Under the pieces are notes generated by a model, which saw nothing but the letters and a program-made list of their open reading frames with translations, searched no databases and was not told the origin of the DNA. A stretch of DNA of 64,000 nucleotides from Streptomyces lincolnensis (GTDB lineage Bacteria > Actinomycetota > Actinomycetes > Streptomycetales > Streptomycetaceae): positions 372,001-436,000 of the forward strand of contig NZ_JAIHON010000007.1 in the NCBI RefSeq assembly GCF_021173675.1, read 5' to 3'. The position numbers and the translations under genes are program-made. This document shows positions 1-8,545 of this stretch, piece after piece. Position 1 is the stretch's first letter. Every line of letters begins with the position of its first letter.

Positions 1-49
1 CTCCTCGTTCCCCATGGTCGCCAGGGTTTGCGGGGGCCGTGCTGGTCAG

Positions 50-415
50 TCAATCCATGTCGTTCCACGTCCACGACGGTGCAGCACTCCCGTCAGGTTC
101 ACGTCTGAGTCGGAACTGCTCCCGGCTTCCTCCGAGGTCGATGAACAGATCGAAGTGTCCCTCAGCAGCAAGCCGCTTAATCAGGGTGGTGACGTAGTCG
201 TCGGCCCCGGCCTCCCGAAGCTCCCCCAACAGCGGGGCGATGGCGCCTGTTTTGTCGAGGGTGACGTGTGCTGCGGGGTCACGGGTCAGCAGCGCGGTGA
301 CCTGCGCATCCGCGCCGACCTCCCGCAGCACCCGCAACAGTGAGATGACGGCGTACGGTGCCGACCGCTCCGTTCGTCGGTTGTACAGCAGCTCCGGCTG
401 TCGGCAGACTTGATC
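50..415 (-). pseudogene. C-terminal remnant of a repeat protein
   Basis: The minus strand is open from a stop at 416-418 to a stop at 50-52. It encodes about 121 residues, of which the last 95 look like real protein. They hold two degenerate copies of a helical repeat built around LREAGAD...VT.L, with the spacer AAHVTLD, and end in a tail rich in FDLF and REPDG. In Streptomyces I know such repeats as long arrays ending in a similar tail, so this looks like the last one to two repeats of a much larger protein. The upstream sequence does not continue the repeat and no good start or ribosome site is visible. A frameshifted or truncated relic is most likely; the original function cannot be told. 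Confidence 0.5.
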
Positions 416-462
416 TCACGCGGCCGGCGCCAAGCCGCCTGGTGCAGGGGAGAGGCTGGAAA

Positions 463-819
463 ATGAGTGAAGTGGATGATTTTGAACCGGGCGTGGTCGA
501 TCTAGACAGCACAGGACTGGCGCAGGCGATCGAGTCATTGAGGGCTGAACTTGGTGCAGCCCAGGACGCAGGGGCCGACCAGCAGTTGCGGTTCGAGGTT
601 GAAGAGGCGCAGTTGGAACTGTTGCTCGAGCTTCGGCGTGATGTGAAGGCAGGGGCACAGTTGAAGTTCGGTGTCGTTGCGGCTGGTGTGGACGGTGCAG
701 TGGGTGTGGCACGCACACATCGGTTGACGTTGAAGCTCAAGGTGAAGGACGAAGCCTTGGGTGGGCGGAATGCTGAGGTGAGCAGAAGGCAAAGTCGCCC
801 CTGGGAGGGGGAGGAATAG
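463..819 (+). CDS. Trypco2-domain small protein
   Basis: A 118-residue acidic protein. Residues about 12-95 match the trypsin-co-occurring domain 2 (Trypco2) pattern: an amphipathic helix (GLAQAIESLRAELGAAQ), an LRFEVEEAQLEL strand pair, then a strand ending in HRLTLKLKV. Known family: Trypco2 proteins are encoded beside trypsin-like/NTPase conflict proteins and are thought to be partner or adaptor subunits. ATG 463 was chosen over an upstream in-frame ATG at 358 because the domain starts soon after it and GGGGAGAGG lies just upstream. Only 5 bases separate the stop from the next gene, whose ribosome site GGAGGA lies in this gene's last codons, so the two are surely one transcript and probably coupled. 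Confidence 0.75.
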   Translation: MSEVDDFEPGVVDLDSTGLAQAIESLRAELGAAQDAGADQQLRFEVEEAQLELLLELRRDVKAGAQLKFGVVAAGVDGAVGVARTHRLTLKLKVKDEALGGRNAEVSRRQSRPWEGEE

Positions 820-824
820 AAGTC

Positions 825-3800
825 ATGGATCCGCAGCGGCTTGTCGACCTGCGTTGCGGTGACGCGGATGCTTCCCGCTCCTACGGGTCGGGGTATTTGG
901 TGGCCCCGCAGTTGGTGTTGACTGCAGCGCACGCTGTACTTGACCGCGGTTCCACGCAGCAGTTCTCACGCATCGATGTGCGCGTGGGACACCCGGCACA
1001 CGGCGAACCTTCCCGCCGCTCAGGACAAGTGTGTTGGACAGGTCCTGACAGAACCGATGTTGCCCTGGTCTGGCTGAATGAGCCAGTGGCGGTTGAGGGA
1101 TTGGTGCGATGGGGCCGGCCTGCTGGAGGAGAGATCCTGTCCTACCAAGGGCTCGGCTTCCCGCTTCTGGCCGAGTACGAGGACGCCCAGCGCAGGGTAG
1201 AGCAGCTGCGTGGCGAATTGCCATCCCTGGCCAGCGGTCCCCATGGAGCCTTCGTTTTGGACCAAGCAGCGGCGCCTCGCGTCCGCCCAGGTGGGGAGAG
1301 AGCGTGGTCTGGGGTCTCCGGTGCTGCGGTCTTTTGCTCCGACCTATTGGTGGGAGTGGTTGTGCGGGACGATGCGGAGTTCGACAACCGGCGTTTGCAC
1401 GCGACTCCGGCCCACGCCTTCGTCGCCGACCCTGAATTCGCTGCCCTGATGAGACGGCACGGGGACGCACATCCTGAGATCGATCATATCGGTGGGCTAG
1501 CTCCGCGCGATTTGATGGCCGCACCGAGGCAGAGCGCCCTGCCTGAGCCTGCCGCGGTTGTGCGGGGTTCCGGCGGGCTAGGTCAGTTCCGCAGGTGGGA
1601 GCTGCTGCTGCGGCGGGAGCCGCGCGCGATCAAGGTTGCAGATGGTGAGGAAGTTCTCCTGGAGCGCACCCGTGTACTGGCAGATCTGGTCGGGGCGTTG
1701 GAGCACGGTCCGGATGGCCGGGTTGTTGTGCTGCGGGGTGAACCTGGGGTAGGCAAAACGGCCCTCGCTCTGAGGGCTGTTGACGCGCTGAGGGATCGGT
1801 CCACATCGGCTTTCGTGGCTTCCCTGGTCGCAATGCGCCGGCACCCAGGTGCGCTGGCGGACCTGATTGAGCAGGCGGCCACGGCGAGTGCAGGCCCCGC
1901 GGTACTGGTACTGGACGGAGCGGAAGGCGTCTTGGAGGGGAATGAGGACCTCTGCGCCGAGGCCGTGGAAGTGGCGTTGGCCGCGAGGATCACGCCTGTG
2001 CTGGTGAGCCGTGATGATGCTGCAGACGCGCTTCGTGCGTTGGCTTCGCGGCTCAGCGCCTCCGAGGTGACGGACTTCTGCGTGCCGCCTTTGGACGATG
2101 AAGAAATCAGCACAGTCGTCGGCAAGGCGCCCGCGCTGGCGACACTGGCTCGTGATCCGCGATCTCGCTGGTTGCTCCGAAGGCTGGTTGTTGTCGATCT
2201 CCTCCTGCGCTCGGTGGAGCAGGGAGGGGAGATGCCACCAGCACTGGCCAGTGAGGCCGACGTGTATATCCATGTCTGGCTGGCGCTGGTGCAAAACAAC
2301 GGTCGCCAGGTTAGGGGCGTGATGCCTGACGATCGGTCGGGGGCGCTCATGTCTCTGGCAGAAGCCCGACTGACGGGACGTAGGGGCCAGGCGTTGTCGG
2401 GCCCGGTAGTGGGCGCTTTGCGTTCGGATGGTCTCCTCGCGCCGTTGGGAGCTGCGTCTGCGGTGTCCAGCGACGAGCATGCTTTCGCACATGATGTGCT
2501 ACGGGACTTCGCCATTACGCGTCGGCTTCTCTTGCACGACGGTCTGGAGATGCTGGATCGCCATGGCCCGCGGTGCGCAGTTCGAGCCGCGCGGATCGCG
2601 TGTCAAGTCACGCTGCGACCGTCGGCCGAGGGTTCCTTCGCGGACCGGTGGGATGAGACGTACGCGCAGTTTCAGCACTTGGCGAGCCTGCACGGTCCAC
2701 GCTGGGAGGAAGTGCCGTGGGAAGCCCTGCTGTCAGCCGGCTGGTGCGGTGAAGCTCTCGAAGTCCTTACCGGAAGGCTGTTGCGGGAGCCTGGTCTTCT
2801 CACGGCACTGTTGAAATGCGTGTTGCTGCGCTTCGTCCAGGGAGGGCGGGGCGATGCGTTGGTTCTCGCACCTGTCGTCGCCTGGTTGGTACAACAACGC
2901 ACTCCGCTTCTTGATCGTGCGCAGGATGAGTCAGCCGATGAAATCGTTCTGCAGTGGCTGCGCGCGGTAGCCGAAGCGGAGATCTGTAGTCTGGACATCA
3001 CCGAGCACCGCGGACTGCGCGTTCGGCTGCGGGACGCTTTGCTGCAAGCGGCACCGCAATACCCATCTGACGGTTTCGTTGAGGCGCTCGCCTTGCTTGG
3101 GACTGACCGTGGTGATGAAGTTGGCGTCCTGTTGCGTGAGCTGGCCAGTGAGCGGCCTCAACGGCTGATGCATGCGGTTGATCGCCTGGACGCAGCGCGA
3201 TGTCTTGCGACAACCGATGCACCGCTCTTGGCGGAACTGGCGCTGGCCTACTATCGACCGCGCCCCTCGAGGCCGAGGCACGGAGCCTCCAGATCTTACA
3301 GAGAGGGAGGGCAACATGAGTTCCGTGACATCCGCGAGCAAACTCGAGCAGCTTGGTACCGAGGGCCGTTCTACGTACTCCTGTCTGCCTCTCCCCAGCA
3401 GGGCACCAGGCTGATCAACAGGCTACTTGATGCGCAGATGAAGTCGGACGTGGTGTCTGAAGGGGAAGAAGCGCGGGATGGGCTTCTATGTATCGACTTT
3501 CCGGGACTAGAAACCCGTGACTACCTTGGTGATCTGAACTCGTGGGATTGGTACCGAGGCGGCCTCAACGGCCCTCAGCCTTCCATGAGTGCTTTGATGG
3601 CCCTGGAACGATTCTTGGACGACCTGATTCAGACAGACACGGTCACTGTACAGCAGGCGGCCAAGGCTGTTCTGCAGAATGTGGGGACGCCGGCCGGAGC
3701 GGGCTTGGCTTACGGTCTGCTCGTTCGGCACATTGAGCAGGTGAAAGACGAGCTAGACGGCTTCCTGGCATGCCCTGCGGTATGGGAACTGGAGCTGCAA

Positions 3801-5678
3801 CGGGTGACCACCGGGCAGGTATTCAACAGGCTTGGGAATAGATCCAGTGATGACTTTCGGGCGCAACCTCCCCAAAGAGTAGCGATGTCATTGGTTGTGG
3901 CAGCGGGCCAGCGCAACGATCAGTCTGCGCTGAAGAGACTGCAAGACGTGGGCAGAAGACTTCGCGAGGCGCCGTCACCCGGCCTCGATGTCCTGGCCGT
4001 GGGCTACTGGGCGGACCATCTGGACTGGGAGCGGTACAGCGTGGCGCGGGAGGGACGCGAGGCCGTCGTTGAGGTGCAGCCCTCCGTCGACATTGCTGAA
4101 GGGCTGGGTCAGCGCCAGGCGGCATCCCAATTGGCCCACACACGCTATGAACTACTGAATCGGTACGCCCATGGCAGACGCCTGCCGCACCGCCCCTTGG
4201 CAGCTGAAAACTTCGATCAGGAGCGCCTGCTGACCGACATCGCTGCGGCGCGCGCTCTCGCCGAAAGCGAGGTGGATGCCTGGGACGGAGTCTGCGCGGT
4301 AGCAGCGGCTTCGCTACATGCTGTCGCACAGGGCTTCCGAGTTCCGCCGGATGATCTCGAATGGTCGCTGAGCCTGTTGACCTCAATTGCACTGGAGCAA
4401 CCGGCAGAGGGTAGCCCGGATTCGCATTCCGTTTTTCCTTGGGGTGTGCATCGCCTAGCTGCCCTGGCTCTGCCAAGTGCGCTGACGAGTACGGCAGGTC
4501 TGGGCTCATTCCAACTAGACAGCGCCACTTACAGTCGAGTCAGGTCAGCCGTCATAGCCAGCGCCGGCTCCCTTGTGCACGAGGTGCGTGCATTCGTGGT
4601 CGAGGGGCTACGGCCGGTCTGGTCTGCTGCTTGCAATAGAGGGGATCGCCCATGCCATCACGAAGTGGCATGGGATTCAGTGCAGGCGGGCTTGCAAGTC
4701 GTGCTGGCGCGCGCCAATGCCTATCTCTGCGGACACGGCTCATCGCGACCACCGGTCAGCAGTCTCGAACAGCTGGTCGGTGAAGAGGGTTCCTTGCATG
4801 CTCTGGGAACTCTGGCGCCTGCAGTATTGGAAGCGGCACGGACGCGTCACTGCCTGACAACTGACGCCCGCGCTCTTCGCACGCCCTTACTGAAAGCCTA
4901 CGCGCGCGTCGCTTGCGCGTGGTCCGACATCGACCACCACCGAATCGGCGAGCAGCAGAGCGCGATGGCAGCCGCTCTCTTGAGAACTGCGGTAGACGAT
5001 CCTGAAATGGTTCACTCGCTGGGTGAGGAGCTCGTTCAGTCACCGGCAGCATTCAGCCATGTCCTGTACGGGCTCAAGCTCACCGCCACCTACGAACCCG
5101 AACTCATTGAGCCTTTGGGTGCCGTCTGGCCCCACCTCATGGAACTGGTTCTGACACAGCCGGTGCGCCGGGACCCCGACCCGCGCGACAATGACTGCGC
5201 CGACGAAGAATCGTGGGCGGCGCGAGAGCAGCACGATGAGTCATTTCGAACGTACGCCCAAGAGCAGTTGATGGGGGAACTCGTTCCTCAACCAACCCTC
5301 TCCATGGGGGATGCGGACATGGACTCGACCTTGCGTCGAGCACGGGCTCGATGGCTGCAGCTTGAGCCATTTGAGGAACTTATCGAGACATGGACAGCCC
5401 ATAAGCCCCAGAGCCGCTTTGCAGCCGATCACCTCATCGACTTCCTCAAGACTCAACCAGTCACCAAGCAACTGGATCCAGGCTTGCGATGGCTCCGTCA
5501 GCTGGTAGTTGCCCCCTCCGGAGAGGCAGAATCCCACGGCTTTGCGTTGGCAGATTGGTTGCGAAACCTTCACCCGTTCCTGACGAAAGCCACGCGCGTT
5601 CACTACCAGTCCCTTGTCGACGGTCTTGCTTTGAGCGGGCATCCCCAAGCCGCAGCACTTCAGCAACTGGATGAATAG
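825..5678 (+). CDS. Trypsin-like protease fused to STAND-type NTPase and helical repeats
   Basis: A 1,617-residue protein. Residues 1-215 form a trypsin-fold protease with His36 (TAAH), Asp78 (RTDVALV) and Ser165 in WSGVSGAAV, where a GVSG setting replaces the usual GDSGG. Residues about 275-560 are a P-loop NTPase with Walker A GEPGVGKT (305-312) and Walker B AVLVLDGAE (359-367). The remaining roughly 1,000 residues are predicted mostly helical without a motif I can name, as expected of a sensor or scaffold repeat region. No signal peptide or membrane segment is seen, so it should be cytosolic. Known context: Trypco2-trypsin-NTPase sets belong to NTP-dependent biological conflict systems. 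Inference: target sensing by the C-terminus drives NTPase assembly and unleashes proteolysis. Base composition is poorer in GC than the metabolic genes to the right, which suggests transfer. Confidence 0.8.
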   Translation: MDPQRLVDLRCGDADASRSYGSGYLVAPQLVLTAAHAVLDRGSTQQFSRIDVRVGHPAHGEPSRRSGQVCWTGPDRTDVALVWLNEPVAVEGLVRWGRPAGGEILSYQGLGFPLLAEYEDAQRRVEQLRGELPSLASGPHGAFVLDQAAAPRVRPGGERAWSGVSGAAVFCSDLLVGVVVRDDAEFDNRRLHATPAHAFVADPEFAALMRRHGDAHPEIDHIGGLAPRDLMAAPRQSALPEPAAVVRGSGGLGQFRRWELLLRREPRAIKVADGEEVLLERTRVLADLVGALEHGPDGRVVVLRGEPGVGKTALALRAVDALRDRSTSAFVASLVAMRRHPGALADLIEQAATASAGPAVLVLDGAEGVLEGNEDLCAEAVEVALAARITPVLVSRDDAADALRALASRLSASEVTDFCVPPLDDEEISTVVGKAPALATLARDPRSRWLLRRLVVVDLLLRSVEQGGEMPPALASEADVYIHVWLALVQNNGRQVRGVMPDDRSGALMSLAEARLTGRRGQALSGPVVGALRSDGLLAPLGAASAVSSDEHAFAHDVLRDFAITRRLLLHDGLEMLDRHGPRCAVRAARIACQVTLRPSAEGSFADRWDETYAQFQHLASLHGPRWEEVPWEALLSAGWCGEALEVLTGRLLREPGLLTALLKCVLLRFVQGGRGDALVLAPVVAWLVQQRTPLLDRAQDESADEIVLQWLRAVAEAEICSLDITEHRGLRVRLRDALLQAAPQYPSDGFVEALALLGTDRGDEVGVLLRELASERPQRLMHAVDRLDAARCLATTDAPLLAELALAYYRPRPSRPRHGASRSYREGGQHEFRDIREQTRAAWYRGPFYVLLSASPQQGTRLINRLLDAQMKSDVVSEGEEARDGLLCIDFPGLETRDYLGDLNSWDWYRGGLNGPQPSMSALMALERFLDDLIQTDTVTVQQAAKAVLQNVGTPAGAGLAYGLLVRHIEQVKDELDGFLACPAVWELELQRVTTGQVFNRLGNRSSDDFRAQPPQRVAMSLVVAAGQRNDQSALKRLQDVGRRLREAPSPGLDVLAVGYWADHLDWERYSVAREGREAVVEVQPSVDIAEGLGQRQAASQLAHTRYELLNRYAHGRRLPHRPLAAENFDQERLLTDIAAARALAESEVDAWDGVCAVAAASLHAVAQGFRVPPDDLEWSLSLLTSIALEQPAEGSPDSHSVFPWGVHRLAALALPSALTSTAGLGSFQLDSATYSRVRSAVIASAGSLVHEVRAFVVEGLRPVWSAACNRGDRPCHHEVAWDSVQAGLQVVLARANAYLCGHGSSRPPVSSLEQLVGEEGSLHALGTLAPAVLEAARTRHCLTTDARALRTPLLKAYARVACAWSDIDHHRIGEQQSAMAAALLRTAVDDPEMVHSLGEELVQSPAAFSHVLYGLKLTATYEPELIEPLGAVWPHLMELVLTQPVRRDPDPRDNDCADEESWAAREQHDESFRTYAQEQLMGELVPQPTLSMGDADMDSTLRRARARWLQLEPFEELIETWTAHKPQSRFAADHLIDFLKTQPVTKQLDPGLRWLRQLVVAPSGEAESHGFALADWLRNLHPFLTKATRVHYQSLVDGLALSGHPQAAALQQLDE

Positions 5679-6147
5679 TTGAATGCGAAGCATCGAGGCG
5701 GAGAGGGGTATCCGCGCTTGATTCCGGGTGAGCAGCGATCCGCTTCGATGGCGCGTTACGCCCAGCCGGAATCCTTACACGAGGCCGCGAACAGTGGGTC
5801 GGCGAGTTCACCACTGCGGGGTGATATAGTGCAGGATCAGTTCAGCCCCGCCCTTCGAGATCCCCAACAACAGTGCGCCCTGCTGCAGCGTGAGCCTTGG
5901 CCGCCGTACGCGGCCCTCCGGCCACTGCCGTCTTCGTGGAGTCCGGTTCGGGCTCGTGGCCGCCGGGGAGGCAAAGCCCGGTGACCAGCAGCGATTTGGT
6001 ATCGATCGATGTGTTCTGCGCCCTGGATGTGGGCAAGTCCACCCACACGCACCGAACGCCGCAGTAGGCACTCTGGCTAGAGCGGCATTTCCCCTGAAGC
6101 CCAAAAAAACTGGAGCAGGGTGGCCAGCTGATTGCCACACTTGCGGG
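5679..6147. other. Gene-poor segment with transposon debris
   Basis: About 470 bases between the conflict-NTPase gene and the nuclease-like gene. I see no intact coding region. An imperfect inverted repeat (GCATCGAGGCGG near 5691 against CCGCTTCGATGGC near 5740) could act as a terminator of the upstream operon. A fragment resembling the start of an IS110-type transposase lies at 5981-6067. A short minus-strand open stretch ending at 5808 looks protein-like at its end (LTLQQGALLLG), but I cannot assign it. Confidence 0.4.
5981..6067 (+). pseudogene. IS110-like transposase N-terminal fragment
   Basis: From GTG 5981 the frame reads IDVFCALDVGKSTHTH and then hits a stop after 28 codons. VFCALDVGK closely resembles the start of IS110-family DEDD transposases, where the Asp is the first catalytic residue. 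Nothing further downstream continues the family, so at most the first 20-25 codons survive. The match is short and the call is tentative. Confidence 0.4.
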
Positions 6148-7527
6148 ATGAGTCTGTTCGACGCCGACTACTACGATCCCGACGAGATGCTGGCGCATCC
6201 ACGACACCAGGAGATGCAGCCGGTCCTGGCCACGCTTATCCAGCAACTTCGGGAATGCACGACGGAGGAGGATGGCGTCGCGTTCCAGCGGGATCTGCTC
6301 ACCCGACTGTTGGACGTGGAGAAAAGGCGCAGGGAGCTTAAGCGTGCCGCAGACCGTGTGCGTAAGGGGAAGGCGCCCCAGCCGGAGGCCCCCGTGCCGC
6401 AGTCCGGTCGCGATCTCCGGGACGTGCAGACCTGGCGGTTCGAGCACGATGTGTACGAGAGACTGGCTCGCCAACTGCGTTCCGTCGGCGATGCGCTGGC
6501 CTGGCGAGCCTTCGGCTTCCACCGGCCCTTCATCGTCGCCTTGTGCCGCAATGACCCACCCGGCCCGATGTACGGCAAAGCCGGGTTGCAGGCTGAGCTT
6601 GAGTACGTCGAGAGAGTCTTCAAGGAGAACGGCTCCTTCGCACTCCTCCATGACCTGACCAATTGCCTGCGTATCGGCGACATCACGGTGTGGGACGGCG
6701 TCCATCCGCCGCACACCGAGGAGGTCAAGACCAATCCGAAGGCCCGCAAGAGTGCCCAGATCCGGCGCATCAACCAGGCCAGGGCCGCAGTGCTGGAGGG
6801 CGGTCCACTCCCGGGGAGCAACGCCTCGGAGATCCTTCACGATCTGGACCTGCCCCTGCGTACACACCTGGACGTCATGCGTGTGGCTCTTGAGGAGGCC
6901 GCTACCGACGGCATCCACGCCACCGTGGTGCCCGGCAGCAGGGTCCTGTACGTCGTCGACCAATACGGTTGTGCCCAACAGGGCTTTTCCTCTGCGCAGT
7001 TCAACGAGCGCCTTGGGCGGGACGTGAGCATCGCGCTGGAGCGTGCAGGCATCGCGGCTGGTCGCGAGGACCACAACGTCCACGTCACCAGCATGGACAG
7101 CACCGCCCGCAACCCGCTACGGGTGCCGTGGGCGAACTATCCGCTGAACCCAGTGGTCTGCGCTCGCCTGATCGGCGACTACGCTTCTGTGACCGTCGAA
7201 GCCTCCGGGCCAGCGCTGGCCAGCCTGCTGAAGGTCGCCGGCCTTGACGCCCACTGGGTCCGCCCGCCGGGGAAGTCAGATCTCCGGCCCGGCCAGGTTG
7301 TCATGGAGATTCACCAGCAGGAGCAGTTGCGTGCCCTGCCACTGCCGGGAGGTCTGACGATGACCCCGGGTTGGACGCTGCAAATGGGTCGATCCGAACT
7401 TGACCGCTATCTGATCGAACTCGTCCAACCGGGCTCATGGATCGCAGGCATCAAGAGTGTGCTCGCCGAACGCCGTGTTGGGAGGCCGTGGCCGCACTAC
7501 CGGAACGAGCACGAGATCTGGCTCTAG
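6148..7527 (+). CDS. PD-(D/E)xK nuclease-like protein of unknown family
   Basis: A 459-residue cytosolic protein I do not recognise by name. Residues 30-75 are a charged helical, possibly coiled-coil segment. A candidate restriction-endonuclease-fold core follows: Asp178 in RIGDITVWDG, Glu192-Val-Lys194 in HTEEVKTNP, and a helix with Gln204 and Gln210 (KSAQIRRINQA). The spacing D-x13-ExK and the helix after it fit the PD-(D/E)xK superfamily. The C-terminal half has no motif I can name. The frame stays open upstream to 5890, but that part runs through the insertion-sequence debris in another frame, so ATG 6148 is the first credible start, although its ribosome site is weak. Its stop overlaps by 4 bases the stop of the convergent gene at 7524. 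The nuclease call is inferred from motif only. Confidence 0.5.
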   Translation: MSLFDADYYDPDEMLAHPRHQEMQPVLATLIQQLRECTTEEDGVAFQRDLLTRLLDVEKRRRELKRAADRVRKGKAPQPEAPVPQSGRDLRDVQTWRFEHDVYERLARQLRSVGDALAWRAFGFHRPFIVALCRNDPPGPMYGKAGLQAELEYVERVFKENGSFALLHDLTNCLRIGDITVWDGVHPPHTEEVKTNPKARKSAQIRRINQARAAVLEGGPLPGSNASEILHDLDLPLRTHLDVMRVALEEAATDGIHATVVPGSRVLYVVDQYGCAQQGFSSAQFNERLGRDVSIALERAGIAAGREDHNVHVTSMDSTARNPLRVPWANYPLNPVVCARLIGDYASVTVEASGPALASLLKVAGLDAHWVRPPGKSDLRPGQVVMEIHQQEQLRALPLPGGLTMTPGWTLQMGRSELDRYLIELVQPGSWIAGIKSVLAERRVGRPWPHYRNEHEIWL

Positions 7528-8291
7528 TAGTCCAGCGTCAGGGTCGGGACGGACTCAGATTTCTCATAGTCGAGCAGCGGGCGCCCCATGAGAGACCTCG
7601 TTCCGTCGCGGGAAATGATGAACGGCACGCACTGAAGGGCCTTGTAGACCTTAACCATCTGGATGTGTCCGCCAATCGAGTGGAACCTGTCGGAGTCGAT
7701 CATGAAGGCCAATGCCTTCATGGGTTCCATGTCGAACGCACCCGGGCGAATCCCGTCAGGTGTGCGCAGGAACTCCACAAGAACTGCCCGCGCTTCGTCG
7801 ATCTCGTCACCGATGATCGAAAGTACCTTCTCATCGTGTCCTTCACCCCTCCACGGATTGCCGGGGCTGAAGGTAAACCTACGGGTGGCCTTGTCGAAAT
7901 GCAGCTTCCAGATCTTGAACTCGTGAGTGGTCCAGTCGTACCCCGCTAGGAGGAAGAAGGCTGCAGGAGCTTCCCACAGGTCCCTTGGGATGTCCGTGAG
8001 CTGGTCAAGCATCAGGTTGACCACGCGGATGAGATGCCCCTTGAGCTTCGCCAAGGGCTGCCTCCGGCTGAGCGCACCGCCATAAGCGTTGATGGAGTTG
8101 ATGGCCTGAAGCATGATCGGGTAGGCGTAGTTGGTCTCACCCGCGAAAGCGATCGCCGCATCCCCGCGGGGCAGCGGGATGATCTTAGGTGCCGCGTCCC
8201 AGGCTCCTAGAGACCTGAGTCGACTGTCGCTCGCGATGATCATCTCTTCTGTCTCGCCGACCTTCCTGACCCAGGCCATTGTGAGTGTCAT
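7524..8291 (-). CDS. Proteasome-like Ntn-hydrolase family protein
   Basis: A 255-residue protein. The start ATG 8291 has AAGGA seven bases upstream. After Met1 comes Thr2 (MTLTMAW), then ASDSR with an Asp 20 residues after the Thr, then PKIIPLP with a Lys 34 residues after the Thr. This Thr1/Asp17/Lys33-type spacing, and the following AIAFAGETNYAYPI strand-turn-helix, closely mimic proteasome beta subunits and HslV. The chain is somewhat longer than HslV and has no ATPase partner next door. Inference: a self-processing N-terminal-threonine hydrolase, perhaps a protease acting with the convergent nuclease-like gene. An upstream in-frame extension to 8516 is possible but has no ribosome site. 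Confidence 0.55.
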   Translation of the reverse strand: MTLTMAWVRKVGETEEMIIASDSRLRSLGAWDAAPKIIPLPRGDAAIAFAGETNYAYPIMLQAINSINAYGGALSRRQPLAKLKGHLIRVVNLMLDQLTDIPRDLWEAPAAFFLLAGYDWTTHEFKIWKLHFDKATRRFTFSPGNPWRGEGHDEKVLSIIGDEIDEARAVLVEFLRTPDGIRPGAFDMEPMKALAFMIDSDRFHSIGGHIQMVKVYKALQCVPFIISRDGTRSLMGRPLLDYEKSESVPTLTLDY

Positions 8292-8545
8292 GCGACGTTC
8301 CTTGTCTTCTGGGGTGGTATGGGCCATGGAAGGCGATCCATGGGCGGCATCGCTGCTGGTCGGTGGATGGGACCGAACATCGGTGGCGGTTGCTGTTAGG
8401 TGCAACACGACGTTGCCATGAAGTTGTTGGCCGAGCGAAGGTGATCCATCCGGTTCGCACGACCTCGTTCCGAGGCATTGCGGCCAAGCGGTGCGGGTAG
8501 CGATCATTGGCCTCAAGGTGTGCTAAGTAGGGAACGGTTGCGCGG

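Noticed and set aside
5890..6147. 86-residue N-terminal extension of the nuclease-like protein
   Set aside because: It runs through insertion-sequence debris in a different frame and has no ribosome site.
8324..8343. Two CCATGG sites 8 bases apart between the Ntn-hydrolase and integrase genes as an operator
   Set aside because: Short self-complementary hexamers are common at this GC and no promoter boxes line up with them.
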